Below are positions 1-7,565 of a stretch of DNA of 64,000 nucleotides, piece after piece. The notes beneath the pieces were generated by a model. The model was not told the origin of the DNA. It worked only from the letters and a program-made list of their open reading frames with translations, and made no database searches. This DNA comes from Sphingomonas montana. GTDB lineage: Bacteria > Pseudomonadota > Alphaproteobacteria > Sphingomonadales > Sphingomonadaceae. Both the position numbers and the translations under genes were made by a program. The stretch is from the NCBI RefSeq assembly GCF_001956315.1, contig NZ_MOLY01000030.1, positions 48,475-112,474 on the forward strand, read 5' to 3'. The first letter of the stretch is position 1; every line of letters begins with the position of its first letter.

Positions 1-227
1 GCCGCGATCTCGCCCAGCACCGCCAGCGCCGTCCGCTTGAGGTCGTCGAACCCCAGCTTTCCCGTCTGCACCGCGCGCGCCAACGCACTCTCGATCGCGC
101 GTCCCGCTCGATTGGCGTCCCGTTCCAACGGTCCGGCCAGCGTGTCGCGCATCGCCGCCACGTCGCGCGCAAAGCCCGCCGTGTCGGCCCGCACGCCGAT
201 CACCAGCCGCTCGATCTCGTCATCCAT
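1..227 (-). CDS. GTA/phage tail tape-measure protein (gp11-like), N-terminal fragment
   Basis: The gene enters from the left edge, so only its first 75 or so residues are visible. They start MDDEIERLVIGVRADTAGF and run as a charged helix. This resembles the N-terminus of tape-measure proteins, which set tail length. The ATG at 225-227 overlaps the end of the preceding chaperone-type gene by 8 bases, as expected of a translationally coupled tail gene. Its place after the two chaperone-type genes matches gp11 of the Rhodobacter capsulatus GTA. The call rests mainly on synteny; the diagnostic hydrophobic segments lie outside the window. Confidence 0.7.
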   Translation of the reverse strand, partial: MDDEIERLVIGVRADTAGFARDVAAMRDTLAGPLERDANRAGRAIESALARAVQTGKLGFDDLKRTALAVLGEIA

Positions 228-486
228 CCGGATCCCTTTCCCGCATCGCGTCCAGTTCTCCCGCACCCAGCGGCACGTCGACATCGCCCGCCACCACCGC
301 CGCCAGCGCCGCCAGTTCGGCCGGCGTCGCGCGCCAGAACCGTTCCGGCCCCCACCCGAACAGCACGCCCGCCTGCCCCGCCATCCGCACCGCCGCCTCG
401 GCGAACCGCGCACCGTCTTCCCCCCTTCCTTTCCGGGGAAGGGCGGGGGGTGCGCGCCCCACACGCAACACCTCCGGGTCTGCCAT
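220..486 (-). CDS. Phage tail assembly chaperone-like protein (GTA gp10.1-like)
   Basis: An 88-residue protein. The core from about residue 25 (RFAEAAVRMAGQAGVLFGW, then WRATPAELAAL) is the small chaperone-type protein found between gp10 and the tape measure in GTA clusters. Such proteins probably guide tape-measure assembly. Residues 12-23 (APPALPRKGRGE) look unlike the family. They are encoded by a GC-rich palindrome at about 420-450 of the kind usually found between genes, so either a repeat has been absorbed into the reading frame or the true start lies further in. The ATG directly abuts the gp10 stop, and the 3' end overlaps the tape-measure start. Confidence 0.75.
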   Translation of the reverse strand: MADPEVLRVGRAPPALPRKGRGEDGARFAEAAVRMAGQAGVLFGWGPERFWRATPAELAALAAVVAGDVDVPLGAGELDAMRERDPDG

Positions 487-789
487 TTACCGACCCTGCA
501 GGATCTGCAGGATCAGCGTGCGCAGCGCCGGCGTCACCGCCGCCAGCCCCGCCTCCAGGATTGCCTCGCCGATCCGCTCGCGCGTCAGGCCGGCGTCGCG
601 ATCCGCCACTACGTGCCAGAACAGCGCTGCGATCTCTGCCAGCGACAGCGTCCCCGCCGCCGCCCGCTCGACCAGCGCGAACAACGGTCCCAGCTCGCCC
701 TCTGCTGCCACCAACGCCTCGAAACTTGGCCGCAGCGTCAGCGCCGCCCCGTCGACGGTCAGTGCCGCCTCTCCCCGCGCCGGGTTCAC
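487..789 (-). CDS. Gene transfer agent family protein (gp10-like)
   Basis: A 100-residue protein with the GTA gp10 pattern: it opens MNPARGEAALTVDG, continues LRPSFEALVAAEGELG, and ends in helices with LTRERIGEAILEAG. In R. capsulatus GTA the equivalent protein sits between the tail tube and gp10.1 and is thought to act in tail assembly. The start ATG overlaps the tail-tube stop by 4 bases (786-789), so the two are likely translated together. Length and order agree with other alphaproteobacterial GTA clusters. Confidence 0.85.
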   Translation of the reverse strand: MNPARGEAALTVDGAALTLRPSFEALVAAEGELGPLFALVERAAAGTLSLAEIAALFWHVVADRDAGLTRERIGEAILEAGLAAVTPALRTLILQILQGR

Positions 790-1193
790 GACGATTGGAC
801 CTGGCCGGAAGATTCAAGTGCAAGCGTATAGGAACGCTCGCCATTGTAATCGCCGGCATAGTCCAGTCGCGCGACCAGGAACCGCCCGCGCAACCGCTCG
901 CCACTCTCGAAGCTCAGCTCGTAATCGTCGAGCAACCCGGCCAGCGCATTCGCCTTCAACCGCGTCTCCGCGGCCGATCCCGTAAACACGCCCGCCCCCG
1001 CGACCGATACCGATCGCACGCCGGCCCCGGACAGCAACTCGCGCCATCCCCCCGACGCCTTGCTGGTGATGACCACCGCCTCGCCGTTGATCGACAGCAT
1101 CGTCGTCCGCATGCCAGCCACGGTCGCATAGACCGGGCTCGCCGCCCCATCCCCGACCTTCAGCAGGAACGCACTTCCCTTCTCGACCGCCAT
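786..1193 (-). CDS. Phage major tail tube protein, TP901-1 family (GTA gp9-like)
   Basis: A 135-residue protein starting MAVEKGSAFLLKVGDG, with VYATVAGMRTTMLSINGEAV, a WRELLSGAGVRSVSV segment and a C-terminal beta-rich part ending YTLALESSG. These are the hallmarks of the TP901-1-like tail tube protein, which stacks in rings to form the tail lumen. It lies 56 bases after the DUF3168 gene; that gap holds an imperfect GC-rich hairpin at 1224-1251. Confidence 0.88.
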   Translation of the reverse strand: MAVEKGSAFLLKVGDGAASPVYATVAGMRTTMLSINGEAVVITSKASGGWRELLSGAGVRSVSVAGAGVFTGSAAETRLKANALAGLLDDYELSFESGERLRGRFLVARLDYAGDYNGERSYTLALESSGQVQSS

Positions 1194-1249
1194 GAAAAGC
1201 CTCCACTAAACAATTGAAACAGAGAGCCCCTCCCCTTCAGGGAAGGGGC

Positions 1250-1645
1250 TCAAGGCACCGGCACAGTCCGCACCCGATATTCCACCAGCCCCGCCCACGG
1301 CCGCCCGGCATCGCGCACCAGTCGCGCGCGCAGGAACAGCAGCCCCACGATGCTGTGCCCGGCCAGCTCGCGCGGCATTTCCTCGATCGCGTCCTCGGCC
1401 ACCGCCATCAGCGCGTGAAGCCGAGACGGCCGCCCGCCCTCGTCCCACAGCACCACCGCGATGCGGTGTTCCCGCCCGTCGAGCCCCTTGGCGCCCCAGG
1501 CCGATGTCGTTGCCTCGCCGATCGCCGCATAGGGCAGCTTCGCCCCCGCCGGCGGCCCGTCGAATACGCCGGTCACCCGGTCGCCAAGCCCGGCCCGCAG
1601 AGCCGCAACCAGCGCTGCCTGCACCGCTCCCGCCGCATCGCTCAT
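1250..1645 (-). CDS. DUF3168 tail terminator/completion protein (GTA gp8-like)
   Basis: A 131-residue protein starting MSDAAGAVQAALVAALRAG. It has the DUF3168 pattern GVFDGPPAGAKLPYAAIGEA and then the HRIAVVLWDEGG strand. In R. capsulatus GTA the same position encodes the tail terminator that caps the tube beneath the head. The start chosen is the ATG at 1643-1645, because it forms a 4-base ATGA overlap with the stop of the preceding small gene; a longer in-frame start at 1720 would overlap that gene extensively. Confidence 0.88.
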   Translation of the reverse strand: MSDAAGAVQAALVAALRAGLGDRVTGVFDGPPAGAKLPYAAIGEATTSAWGAKGLDGREHRIAVVLWDEGGRPSRLHALMAVAEDAIEEMPRELAGHSIVGLLFLRARLVRDAGRPWAGLVEYRVRTVPVP

Positions 1646-1848
1646 GTCGCATCCTCCCCGATCGTCCGACGCAGGTCGCGCAACCGCACATCGTCCAGCA
1701 TCCGCCGCGACAGCCCGCACCCGACCAGCGTCACGCCGTCCGCCGCACCCACCGCGTCCAGTTCCGGAAAGGCGGCACGCAGCCGCGCCGCCACCCGCGC
1801 GATCACCTGTTGCTGCCGACGCAGCGCGATCCGCTCGACCCGCGTCAC
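1642..1848 (-). CDS. Small GTA-cluster protein of unknown function (68 aa)
   Basis: A 68-residue basic protein starting at GTG (VTRVERIALRRQQQVIARVA) and ending RDLRRTIGEDAT. It is bounded by two 4-base overlaps: GTGA with the upstream head-closure gene and ATGA with the downstream DUF3168 gene. That argues strongly that it is translated. Nothing lies at this point in the R. capsulatus GTA order as I remember it. An arginine-rich helix is followed by an AFPELDAVGAADGVTLVG stretch that could be a small alpha-beta fold. I do not recognise the family; a head-tail joining accessory role would be a guess. Confidence 0.7.
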   Translation of the reverse strand: MTRVERIALRRQQQVIARVAARLRAAFPELDAVGAADGVTLVGCGLSRRMLDDVRLRDLRRTIGEDAT

Positions 1849-2153
1849 GACACTTCCTCCGCGAACAGCGTGATCCGGTCCGGCATCCGCGGATCGGCCA
1901 GCACCCGCACCACGCGCAGCACCATCCCCGCCCGCCCGATCCGGTCGCCCACCCTCACGTCGAACGGCCGCATGGCGATCCGCCAGCGCCGCTCCCCGTC
2001 CGGCACGCACCCCGCCCACACGATACCCAGCGCCACCAGGTTGCCGGACACGCCCCCCTGCGCATCGCGCGTCGCATCACCGCGCGAAACCGTCACCCGC
2101 TCCCGCAACAGCCCCGCCAGCCCTGCACCGCCCCCGCCCTGCCCCGGGCTCAC
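1845..2153 (-). CDS. Phage head closure / head-tail adaptor protein (GTA gp7-like)
   Basis: A protein of 102 residues from the GTG at 2151-2153, which overlaps the connector stop as GTGA. An in-frame ATG at 2180 is possible but would overlap the connector by 31 bases. It contains LRERVTVSRGDATRDAQGG, then WAGCVPDGERRWRIAMRPF and a VRVGDRIGRAGMVLRVVRV barrel. This matches the head-tail joining (stopper) family, small barrel proteins that seal the head after DNA packaging. Its place between connector and tail terminator supports the call. Confidence 0.83.
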   Translation of the reverse strand: MSPGQGGGGAGLAGLLRERVTVSRGDATRDAQGGVSGNLVALGIVWAGCVPDGERRWRIAMRPFDVRVGDRIGRAGMVLRVVRVLADPRMPDRITLFAEEVS

Positions 2154-2416
2154 AGCCGCATCTGCCGATAAGGCCGCCACAGCGCCGCCACCACGGCGGG
2201 CGGCCCCGCATCGTCGTCACGATGTGCATGGAAATGTGCCGCCAGTCGCACGATCCCTTGGCGCACCGCCGCCGGCACCTCCGTCCCCAGCGGCGCCCCC
2301 AGGAACCGTTCCGCCACGCCTTCCGCCGCCGCGACCAGCGTCGCGATCAACGCATCCTCCGCATCCGTCTCCAGGCGTAGATACGCCTTCACCTCGTCGA
2401 TCCCGACCGCTGCCAT
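2150..2416 (-). CDS. Head-tail connector protein (GTA gp6-like)
   Basis: An 88-residue protein from the ATG at 2414-2416, which has a textbook AAGGAGGGG ribosome site just upstream. It contains VGIDEVKAYLRLETDAEDALI, LVAAAEGVAERFLG and LAAHFHAHRDD, the helical pattern of gp6-type connectors that dock on the portal ring. A longer in-frame start at 2536 is rejected because its extra residues derive from an intergenic palindrome. The gene ends CGGCTGTGA and overlaps the adaptor start. Confidence 0.85.
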   Translation of the reverse strand: MAAVGIDEVKAYLRLETDAEDALIATLVAAAEGVAERFLGAPLGTEVPAAVRQGIVRLAAHFHAHRDDDAGPPAVVAALWRPYRQMRL

Positions 2417-2437
2417 CCCACCCCTCCTTCCAATGGA

Positions 2438-2522
2438 CTCCGTTCGGTTCGCGCAAGCGCCGAGCGAAGCCGAGAACCCTGCGCAACGGCAATGTTCTCG
2501 ACAGGCTCGAACCAAACGGAGG
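2438..2522. repeat. Intergenic palindromic repeat (TTCTCGACAGG type) between connector and capsid genes
   Basis: The ends are inverted copies: CTCCGTTCGGTTCG at 2438-2451 and its near complement CGAACCAAACGGAG ending at 2521. Inner segments GAGCGAAGCCGAGAAC and GTTCTCGACAGG resemble a second copy at 31230-31290 and a half copy at 5568-5586. It is a REP-like element common between genes in sphingomonads. Here it interrupts an otherwise almost gapless head-gene run, and the resulting stem-loop could affect RNA processing downstream of the capsid gene. Confidence 0.7.
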
Positions 2523-2545
2523 TAGGCTGTTGACATTGCCGAAGA

Positions 2546-3571
2546 TCAGCCGGCCGAGAACCGCATCAGCTTGATCGCCTCGGCATTCACCACCGCACCC
2601 CCCACCCGCTTGGTGGCGTAGAAGTGGACGAACGGCTTGTTGGTGAACGGATCGCGCAGGATCTGCGTCTCCTGCCGTTCCGCGATCAGGTAACCGACCC
2701 GGAAATTGCCGAACGCGATACCCAGGCTGTTGGCCGCCACGTCGGGCATGTCCTCGGCCTCCACCACCGGATAGCCCAGCAGCGTATCGGGCCGCCCCTC
2801 GATCAGCCCCGCCTGCCACAGGAACGCTCCGTCCGCAGTCTTCACCTTGCGGATCAGCGACAGCGTCGCGCTGTTCATCACGAACGACGCACCCTGCCGG
2901 TACGGACTGCGCAGCGCCTGGACCAGATCGATCAGCCGGTCCTGCGCATTGCTGCCGAACCCGCCCGCCGCACCCGACGGCACATATTGCAGCGTCCCGA
3001 ACGCCCGGGTCGCGTCCCCCTCCGGCGCCACCGATTCGGCCAGGAACCCGCGCGGCCGGTTCACCCCGTTTCCGGCCACGAACGCCGCCCCCTCGGCGCG
3101 CGCGAACTCGGTCGCCACCTCGTTCGCCAGCCAGTGCTCCACGTCGAACGCCGCATCGTCCAGCATCGCCTGGCTCGCCGCGGGATTGGCGTACAGCTCA
3201 CCCATCGGCGGCGCGATTTCCGCGAACACCGGCGTGCCCGTCTCCGGCCGCCCCGCCGTCTCGGCCACCCAGCCGGACGGCGTCGCCCCGCGCGTCACCA
3301 GCTTGCGATACCCCGCGGTCCCGACCTTGACGACCTGCGCGATCGACCGGATCGGCGAGATGCTCGCCAACGTCGCATCGATCCGCCGGTCGATCTCCTC
3401 CGGCACGGCATAACCGCCCGCCGCATCGGTGACGCCGTTCACGCTCTTCAGCTCGACGCCCACCTCCCGCCCGGCGCGGAGATAGCCTTCCACGAACGCC
3501 GTCACCGCGCCATCCGCCCGCGCACCCGACAGGGCCGGCCGCCCAAACGCATCTGCCTTCACTTCGTACAT
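2546..3571 (-). CDS. Phage major capsid protein, HK97 family (GTA gp5-like)
   Basis: A 341-residue protein from the ATG at 3569-3571, preceded by AGGAGAGAC. After a short acidic N-terminal arm it shows the HK97 fold sequence: GGYAVPEEIDRRIDATLASISPIR, the A-domain VVKVGTAGYRKLV, WVAETAGRPETGTP, and near the C-terminus IAFGNFRVGYLIAERQ and DPFTNKPFVHFYATKRVGG. These are the classic capsid consensus blocks. HK97-type capsids are cleaved by the prohead protease encoded just upstream. The remaining N-terminal delta region is short, as in R. capsulatus GTA. Confidence 0.95.
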   Translation of the reverse strand: MYEVKADAFGRPALSGARADGAVTAFVEGYLRAGREVGVELKSVNGVTDAAGGYAVPEEIDRRIDATLASISPIRSIAQVVKVGTAGYRKLVTRGATPSGWVAETAGRPETGTPVFAEIAPPMGELYANPAASQAMLDDAAFDVEHWLANEVATEFARAEGAAFVAGNGVNRPRGFLAESVAPEGDATRAFGTLQYVPSGAAGGFGSNAQDRLIDLVQALRSPYRQGASFVMNSATLSLIRKVKTADGAFLWQAGLIEGRPDTLLGYPVVEAEDMPDVAANSLGIAFGNFRVGYLIAERQETQILRDPFTNKPFVHFYATKRVGGAVVNAEAIKLMRFSAG

Positions 3572-3614
3572 ATGTCTCTCCTGTTGAAAATCTTGCGTCG
3601 GCAAGGCGGTCGCC

Positions 3615-4019
3615 TCACCAGACCCGATCGACCCGGGCGCCCGGCTGCATCGGCACCGTCACCAGAGACACCTCGAGTAGGTCGACCTCTATCAGTTCAC
3701 GATATGTTCCCCGGCGTTCATGCCGTGAACGGTAACCGAACGACAATCCTGTCACCGCGCCGGCCAGCAACGCCGCCGCCATCGCCGATCCCGCCGGCAC
3801 CTGTCCGGCGACACGCAGCCCGCGCGCATCCTCGACCAGCGCATCGATCGTCCCGACCGGCCGCAACCCGCCATGCTGACGCAGCAACGCGACCCGCCCC
3901 GGCCGCTCCGCAAGGCTCCGCGCAAACGCCCCCGCCCGCACGATATCGCCGCCCCGGTCCACCACGTCGAACAACGCGGCATAGCCCTCGAACCGCACCA
4001 TTTTCCCCGGCCGTCTCAT
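3615..4019 (-). CDS. HK97-family prohead protease (GTA gp4-like)
   Basis: A 134-residue serine protease of the U35 type. It has the family opening FEGYAALFDVVDRGGDIVRAGAF, then VALLRQHGGLRPVGTIDALVED (the motif around the catalytic His of QH) and the core GAVTGLSFGYR, where the Ser of LSFGY matches the family nucleophile. It would cleave the capsid delta arm during head maturation. Its ATG overlaps the DUF6127 stop (ATGA at 4016-4019), and the capsid follows 43 bases later. Confidence 0.92.
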   Translation of the reverse strand: MRRPGKMVRFEGYAALFDVVDRGGDIVRAGAFARSLAERPGRVALLRQHGGLRPVGTIDALVEDARGLRVAGQVPAGSAMAAALLAGAVTGLSFGYRSRHERRGTYRELIEVDLLEVSLVTVPMQPGARVDRVW

Positions 4020-4327
4020 GGCTTCAGCAGCTCGGTCAGCCCCAGCCGCGCCGCCATCGCGACCACCAGCAGCGCCAGCACGATCCGCATGACCCAGGCC
4101 AGCACCGCGTTACGGGTCGAAATCTTCGCATCGCGCCACGCTTTCAAAAGCTCGCGCAACGCACTGATATCGTTACGGGCGGACGCATCGCTCAGCCCGA
4201 GCCGCTCCAGCGCGCGGCTCGCGCCCGCCTCGCTCGCCTCCTCGATCAGGGCGCGCAGCGTCACCAGCCCCGCCCCCTCCTCCTCTGCCTGGGCTAGCAA
4301 CCGGGCCAGCATCGCCACATCGGTCAT
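4016..4327 (-). CDS. DUF6127 family membrane-anchored protein in the GTA cluster
   Basis: A 103-residue protein from the ATG at 4325-4327, with GGGGGAGG as ribosome site. The soluble N-terminal part (LVTLRALIEEASEAGASRAL, then RNDISALRELLKAWRDAK) is helical. A single hydrophobic segment, WVMRIVLALLVVAMAARLG, lies near the C-terminus. It occupies the place of the small gp3.5 gene between portal and protease in R. capsulatus GTA. I recall the family as DUF6127, seen next to portal genes in sphingomonads; its role is unknown. The tail anchor suggests membrane association. Confidence 0.8.
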   Translation of the reverse strand: MTDVAMLARLLAQAEEEGAGLVTLRALIEEASEAGASRALERLGLSDASARNDISALRELLKAWRDAKISTRNAVLAWVMRIVLALLVVAMAARLGLTELLKP

Positions 4328-4394
4328 CGCATCCTCCCCCACACCGTTCGTACGTTACCCGGCGAAGGCCTCGGCCTAGGTGAAACGGCGCCGT

Positions 4395-5534
4395 TCAGGC
4401 CCCGGCCTCCGCCGAGGCGCCCGCCGCATCCACCTCCACCGCAAACCCCAGCAATTCGCGCTTCTCAGCCCGCGACAGGAAATCCGCCGCCGCCACCTGC
4501 CCCCACAGCGCGGCGCGATCGCCCGAAAGCGCCGGCACCGCATCCAGGTCGACGACCAGCGCCAGCCCCGGCCACCATGCCGCCAGCCCTTCCGACACAC
4601 CATCGAGCAACCGCGCCACCAGCGGCAGCACCGTCAGCCGCCACAGCGCGCGGCTCGCCTCCGCATAATTGGCGTAGGTATTGTCGCCCGGCAGCCCGAG
4701 CAGCATCGGCGGCACACCGAACGCCAGCGCGATCTCGCGCGCCGCCGCGGCCTTCAGCCCGACAAAATCCATATCGGCCGGCGACAGGCTCATCGCCTGC
4801 CATTTCAGCCCCCCCTCCAGCAGCATCGGCCGCCCGGCGTTGCTGGATCCCGCGAAGCTCGCCTCCATCTCCGCCTTCAACCGGTCATACTGGTCGCGGC
4901 TCAGCACCGCCCCCGGCTCGCCCGGATCATAGACCAGCGCGCCGGACGGCCGCGCCGCATTGTCGAGCAGCGCCTTGTTCCACTGCGTCGCGGCGTTGTG
5001 GATCGCCACCGGCCCCGCCGCCGCCCCCAGCGACCCTACGCCATAATGGTCGTCGAGCGGATGCAGCGCCTTCAAGTGCACGACGCCCCCCGCGCCGCCC
5101 TCCCCGGCTACCGGATAGCGCGTCGTCACCGTCCCGGCCTGATACCGGTACGCCACCGGCCACCCACCCGCATCCGCCTCCACGGTCACTCGCTCGGGCC
5201 TGAGCGGATACAGCGCCTCCGGCACCCCGTCCGCCCCGCACCCGATCAGCAGATAGGCGTTCCCGTGCAACAGCATCTGCGCCGCCACCGTCTCCAGCAC
5301 CGGCTTCACGATCCGTTCCGCGACATGCCCCTGCTCGGCCGCCAGCACCGTCACGCTGCCACACGCATCCGCCACCATCCGCACCGATCGCTGCGCCACC
5401 GCATTGCCCAGATACGCCGCCCGCACCTGCGCCTCGTACCCGCGCGGCCAATCCCCCAGCACGCCGCCCCCCGCACTCCGCACCAACGCCGGACGCGCCT
5501 CCGCACGTCCGGACTTCCGCCCGAACAACCACAT
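4395..5534 (-). CDS. Phage portal protein, HK97 family (GTA gp3-like)
   Basis: A 379-residue protein from the ATG at 5532-5534 (MWLFGRKSGR). An upstream in-frame GTG start would recruit residues from a repeat and is rejected. Portal hallmarks are LLHGNAYLLIG, the MYPLRP-like ALYPLRPERV, LHPLDDHYGVGSLGAA, NAARPSGALVYDPGE, and the late block IALAFGVPPMLLGLPGDNTYANYAEASRALWR. Portals form the 12-subunit ring through which DNA enters the head. It lies directly downstream of the large terminase, in standard order. Confidence 0.95.
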   Translation of the reverse strand: MWLFGRKSGRAEARPALVRSAGGGVLGDWPRGYEAQVRAAYLGNAVAQRSVRMVADACGSVTVLAAEQGHVAERIVKPVLETVAAQMLLHGNAYLLIGCGADGVPEALYPLRPERVTVEADAGGWPVAYRYQAGTVTTRYPVAGEGGAGGVVHLKALHPLDDHYGVGSLGAAAGPVAIHNAATQWNKALLDNAARPSGALVYDPGEPGAVLSRDQYDRLKAEMEASFAGSSNAGRPMLLEGGLKWQAMSLSPADMDFVGLKAAAAREIALAFGVPPMLLGLPGDNTYANYAEASRALWRLTVLPLVARLLDGVSEGLAAWWPGLALVVDLDAVPALSGDRAALWGQVAAADFLSRAEKRELLGFAVEVDAAGASAEAGA

Positions 5535-5567
5535 GATCGCGCTCCTCCAGAAAACCAAAACCGTCCA

Positions 5568-5586
5568 TCCCGAGCGAAGTCGAGGG
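5568..5586. repeat. Short intergenic palindrome
   Basis: TCCCGAGCGAAGTCGAGGGA-type half element in the 91-base gap between large terminase and portal genes. It is related by sequence (GAGCGAAG, CGAG) to the elements at 2438 and 31230. Confidence 0.45.
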
Positions 5587-5625
5587 ACCCGTCGAGCGCA
5601 GCCGAGACGCGCACAGCCTACGAGG

Positions 5626-6936
5626 CTACAAAACCCGCAAACCCGGCGCGCCACCCCCGCGCCCCAGCATCAGCTCGGTCATCGCCCACACCAGCGCATC
5701 CGCCCGGTCCGGCGACCGCCCCGGCCCCACATAAGCGCCGCCCGACAGCAACCCCGCCAGCTCGTCCTCAAGCCGCGGAAACGCGCCGACATGCACCGCG
5801 CGACCGGCCTCGTACAGCGCCGCCACCGGTTCCGCCCGCGCCACTTTGCCGCGGCTGGCATGGACCAGCTTCACCGGCATCGCGCGGTTCGCGGCGCGCA
5901 GCACGCTGTCGACCATCGCACCGCCGTTGTTCGCCTCCGCCACCACGCGATCCGCCCCGTGCGTCGCGGCCGCATCCGCCACCGCCTGCGCCCAGCCTTC
6001 CGGGCTTGCGCCCTGCACGCTGGCGTCCGCGATCACCTGCGCCACCCCGTCCGCGCCCAGCGTCGCCACCACGATCCCGCACGCGTCCGACGTCGCCGTC
6101 GCCCCCGCCGGCGGATCGACCGCCACCACCGTCCGCACCGCGGGCACCGCCACGTCGCGCCGGCACGCCTCGATCAGCGCGCGGCTCCACAGCGCACCGT
6201 CGATCTCCTCGATCAGCTCGCCGTCCAGCTCCTGCCGCCCCAGCCGCGTGCCGCCGTACAGCGCGTCCATCGTCGCCACGAACGAGTCCGCTAGGTTCGC
6301 GCGATTGTCCGCGGTCCGCCCGCGCGTCACCACCATGCCCGGCATCGCGACCAGCCGCCGGACCAGCGGCACCGGCCGCGGCGTCGTGGTCGCCACGATG
6401 CGGGGCAAGCGGCCCAACCGCAATCCCATCGCCAGATTGTCCCACGCCGCATCGCCCCCCTTCCATTTCGCGATCTCGTCCGCCCAGGCCACATGATGCT
6501 GCGGCCCGCGCAGCGCTTCCGGTTCGGCAGCGGAATAGACGAAGGCCGTCCCCCCGCCCGGCCACCGCAACCGGCGCAGCGACGGCTCCCAAACCGGCCG
6601 CGCGTGCGGCGGCGCGATCGCCAGCAGCCCGCTCTCCCCCTCCACCATCACCGCCCGCGCTTCCGCATAGGTCGCGCCGACCAGCGCCGCCTGCACCCCC
6701 GGCCGCCCCTCCACCTGCGCGCGCAGCCATTCCGCCCCGGCGCGCGTCTTGCCGAACCCGCGCCCGCCCAGCATCAGCCATACCCGCCAGTCGCCCGCCG
6801 GCGCACGCTGCCCCGGCCGCGCCCACAGGTCCCAGCGATGCTCCAGCCCGCGCGCACCTTCGCCCAGCCGCCGCAACATCCGCTTCCGCTCGCGATCGGG
6901 CAGTAACGCCAGCGTTTCGCCCAGCGATCGTTCCAA
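5626..6936 (-). CDS. Phage/GTA large terminase (gp2-like DNA packaging ATPase)
   Basis: A 436-residue packaging motor. A Walker A variant GGRGFGKTRAGAEW lies near residue 60 and Walker B-like HHVAWADEIAKWK near residue 150. The ATTTPRPVPLVRRLV coupling region follows. A C-terminal RNase-H-type nuclease domain begins VVAVDPPAGATATSDACGIV, where the Asp of VDPP is the usual first catalytic acid. Start codon is TTG, after AAGGGGGCGGG, 12 bases beyond the small terminase stop. GTA terminases cut host DNA without sequence choice; nothing here separates GTA from prophage by itself, but gene order does. Confidence 0.94.
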   Translation of the reverse strand: MERSLGETLALLPDRERKRMLRRLGEGARGLEHRWDLWARPGQRAPAGDWRVWLMLGGRGFGKTRAGAEWLRAQVEGRPGVQAALVGATYAEARAVMVEGESGLLAIAPPHARPVWEPSLRRLRWPGGGTAFVYSAAEPEALRGPQHHVAWADEIAKWKGGDAAWDNLAMGLRLGRLPRIVATTTPRPVPLVRRLVAMPGMVVTRGRTADNRANLADSFVATMDALYGGTRLGRQELDGELIEEIDGALWSRALIEACRRDVAVPAVRTVVAVDPPAGATATSDACGIVVATLGADGVAQVIADASVQGASPEGWAQAVADAAATHGADRVVAEANNGGAMVDSVLRAANRAMPVKLVHASRGKVARAEPVAALYEAGRAVHVGAFPRLEDELAGLLSGGAYVGPGRSPDRADALVWAMTELMLGRGGGAPGLRVL

Positions 6937-6948
6937 GGCCCGCCCCCT

Positions 6949-7422
6949 TCATTCCGCCACGCTTTCCAGTCGCCGCTTCATCTCCGTGAACTTCTCCTCG
7001 ATCCGCTGCGCTACCACGGCCAGGTCATCGATCTCCTCGAAGATATCGGTCGCCTGCACCGCCGCCCGGTGTTGCCGCAGCAGCTGCAACCAGGTCCGCT
7101 CCTCCTGGCTGGTCGGCGCGTTGCGCTCCGCCTCTCCCCCCGCAGCGCGTTCCAGCGCGCGTTGCAGCATCCGCAGTTCCAGCCGCAGATAGCCTTCCGA
7201 CAACGCGCGCAAGAACAGCGTGCGGAACTTCGAATCCATCTGCCGCCGCTGCCAAGCCCGCTTGTCGGTCGTCCCCACCGCGATCGCGGACCGCGTCACG
7301 TTGGCGGACCCGGCCAGTTCCACCAGGAACGCTTTCTCAATCGTCGCCGACCAGCTGTCGGACTTCTGCGGCTTGTCGGGCTTGTCGGGCCTGGCCTCGT
7401 CCGCGGTCGCTTTCTCTCCCAC
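6949..7422 (-). CDS. Small terminase subunit-like protein (GTA gp1-like)
   Basis: A 157-residue protein with a charged, proline-rich N-terminus (DEARPDKPDKPQKSD). An HTH-like part follows (KAFLVELAGSANVTRSAIAVG, then DSKFRTLFLRALSEGYLRLELRML), and it ends in a helical QRIEEKFTEMKRRLES. This is the pattern of terminase small subunits that recognise DNA and hand it to the ATPase. The start is GTG at 7420-7422. As the first gene of the cluster it should carry the promoter region; the 143 bases upstream contain a stem-loop. Confidence 0.8.
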   Translation of the reverse strand: MGEKATADEARPDKPDKPQKSDSWSATIEKAFLVELAGSANVTRSAIAVGTTDKRAWQRRQMDSKFRTLFLRALSEGYLRLELRMLQRALERAAGGEAERNAPTSQEERTWLQLLRQHRAAVQATDIFEEIDDLAVVAQRIEEKFTEMKRRLESVAE

Positions 7423-7444
7423 GCGTCATGCCCCCCGGACGACG

Positions 7445-7478
7445 AAGGGGCCGGAAAGCGTCTCCGCCCCGGCCCCTT
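7445..7478. terminator. Stem-loop between SOUL gene and GTA cluster
   Basis: AAGGGGCCGG at 7445-7454 pairs perfectly with CCGGCCCCTT at 7469-7478 around a 14-base loop. It follows the minus-strand SOUL stop (7566) by about 90 bases and precedes the first GTA gene. No proper T-tract follows on either strand. It may be a weak terminator separating the GTA cluster from upstream transcription, or part of the GTA leader. Confidence 0.4.
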
Positions 7479-7565
7479 TCGGAATTTCTCATCGTTCACG
7501 TCATGTGCCAGAACAGCGCACCGCTGTCAAGCGGTTTTAACCGATATGGTTCACTGCGTTATCTG

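Noticed and set aside
4380..6989. Long plus-strand open frame across the portal and terminase genes
   Set aside because: Pro/Arg-rich low-complexity product opposite genes with clear portal and terminase motifs.
1..7422. Ordinary active prophage
   Set aside because: No integrase, lysis or replication genes are seen, and gene order follows GTA clusters. The left part of the cluster is outside the window, so this is not final.
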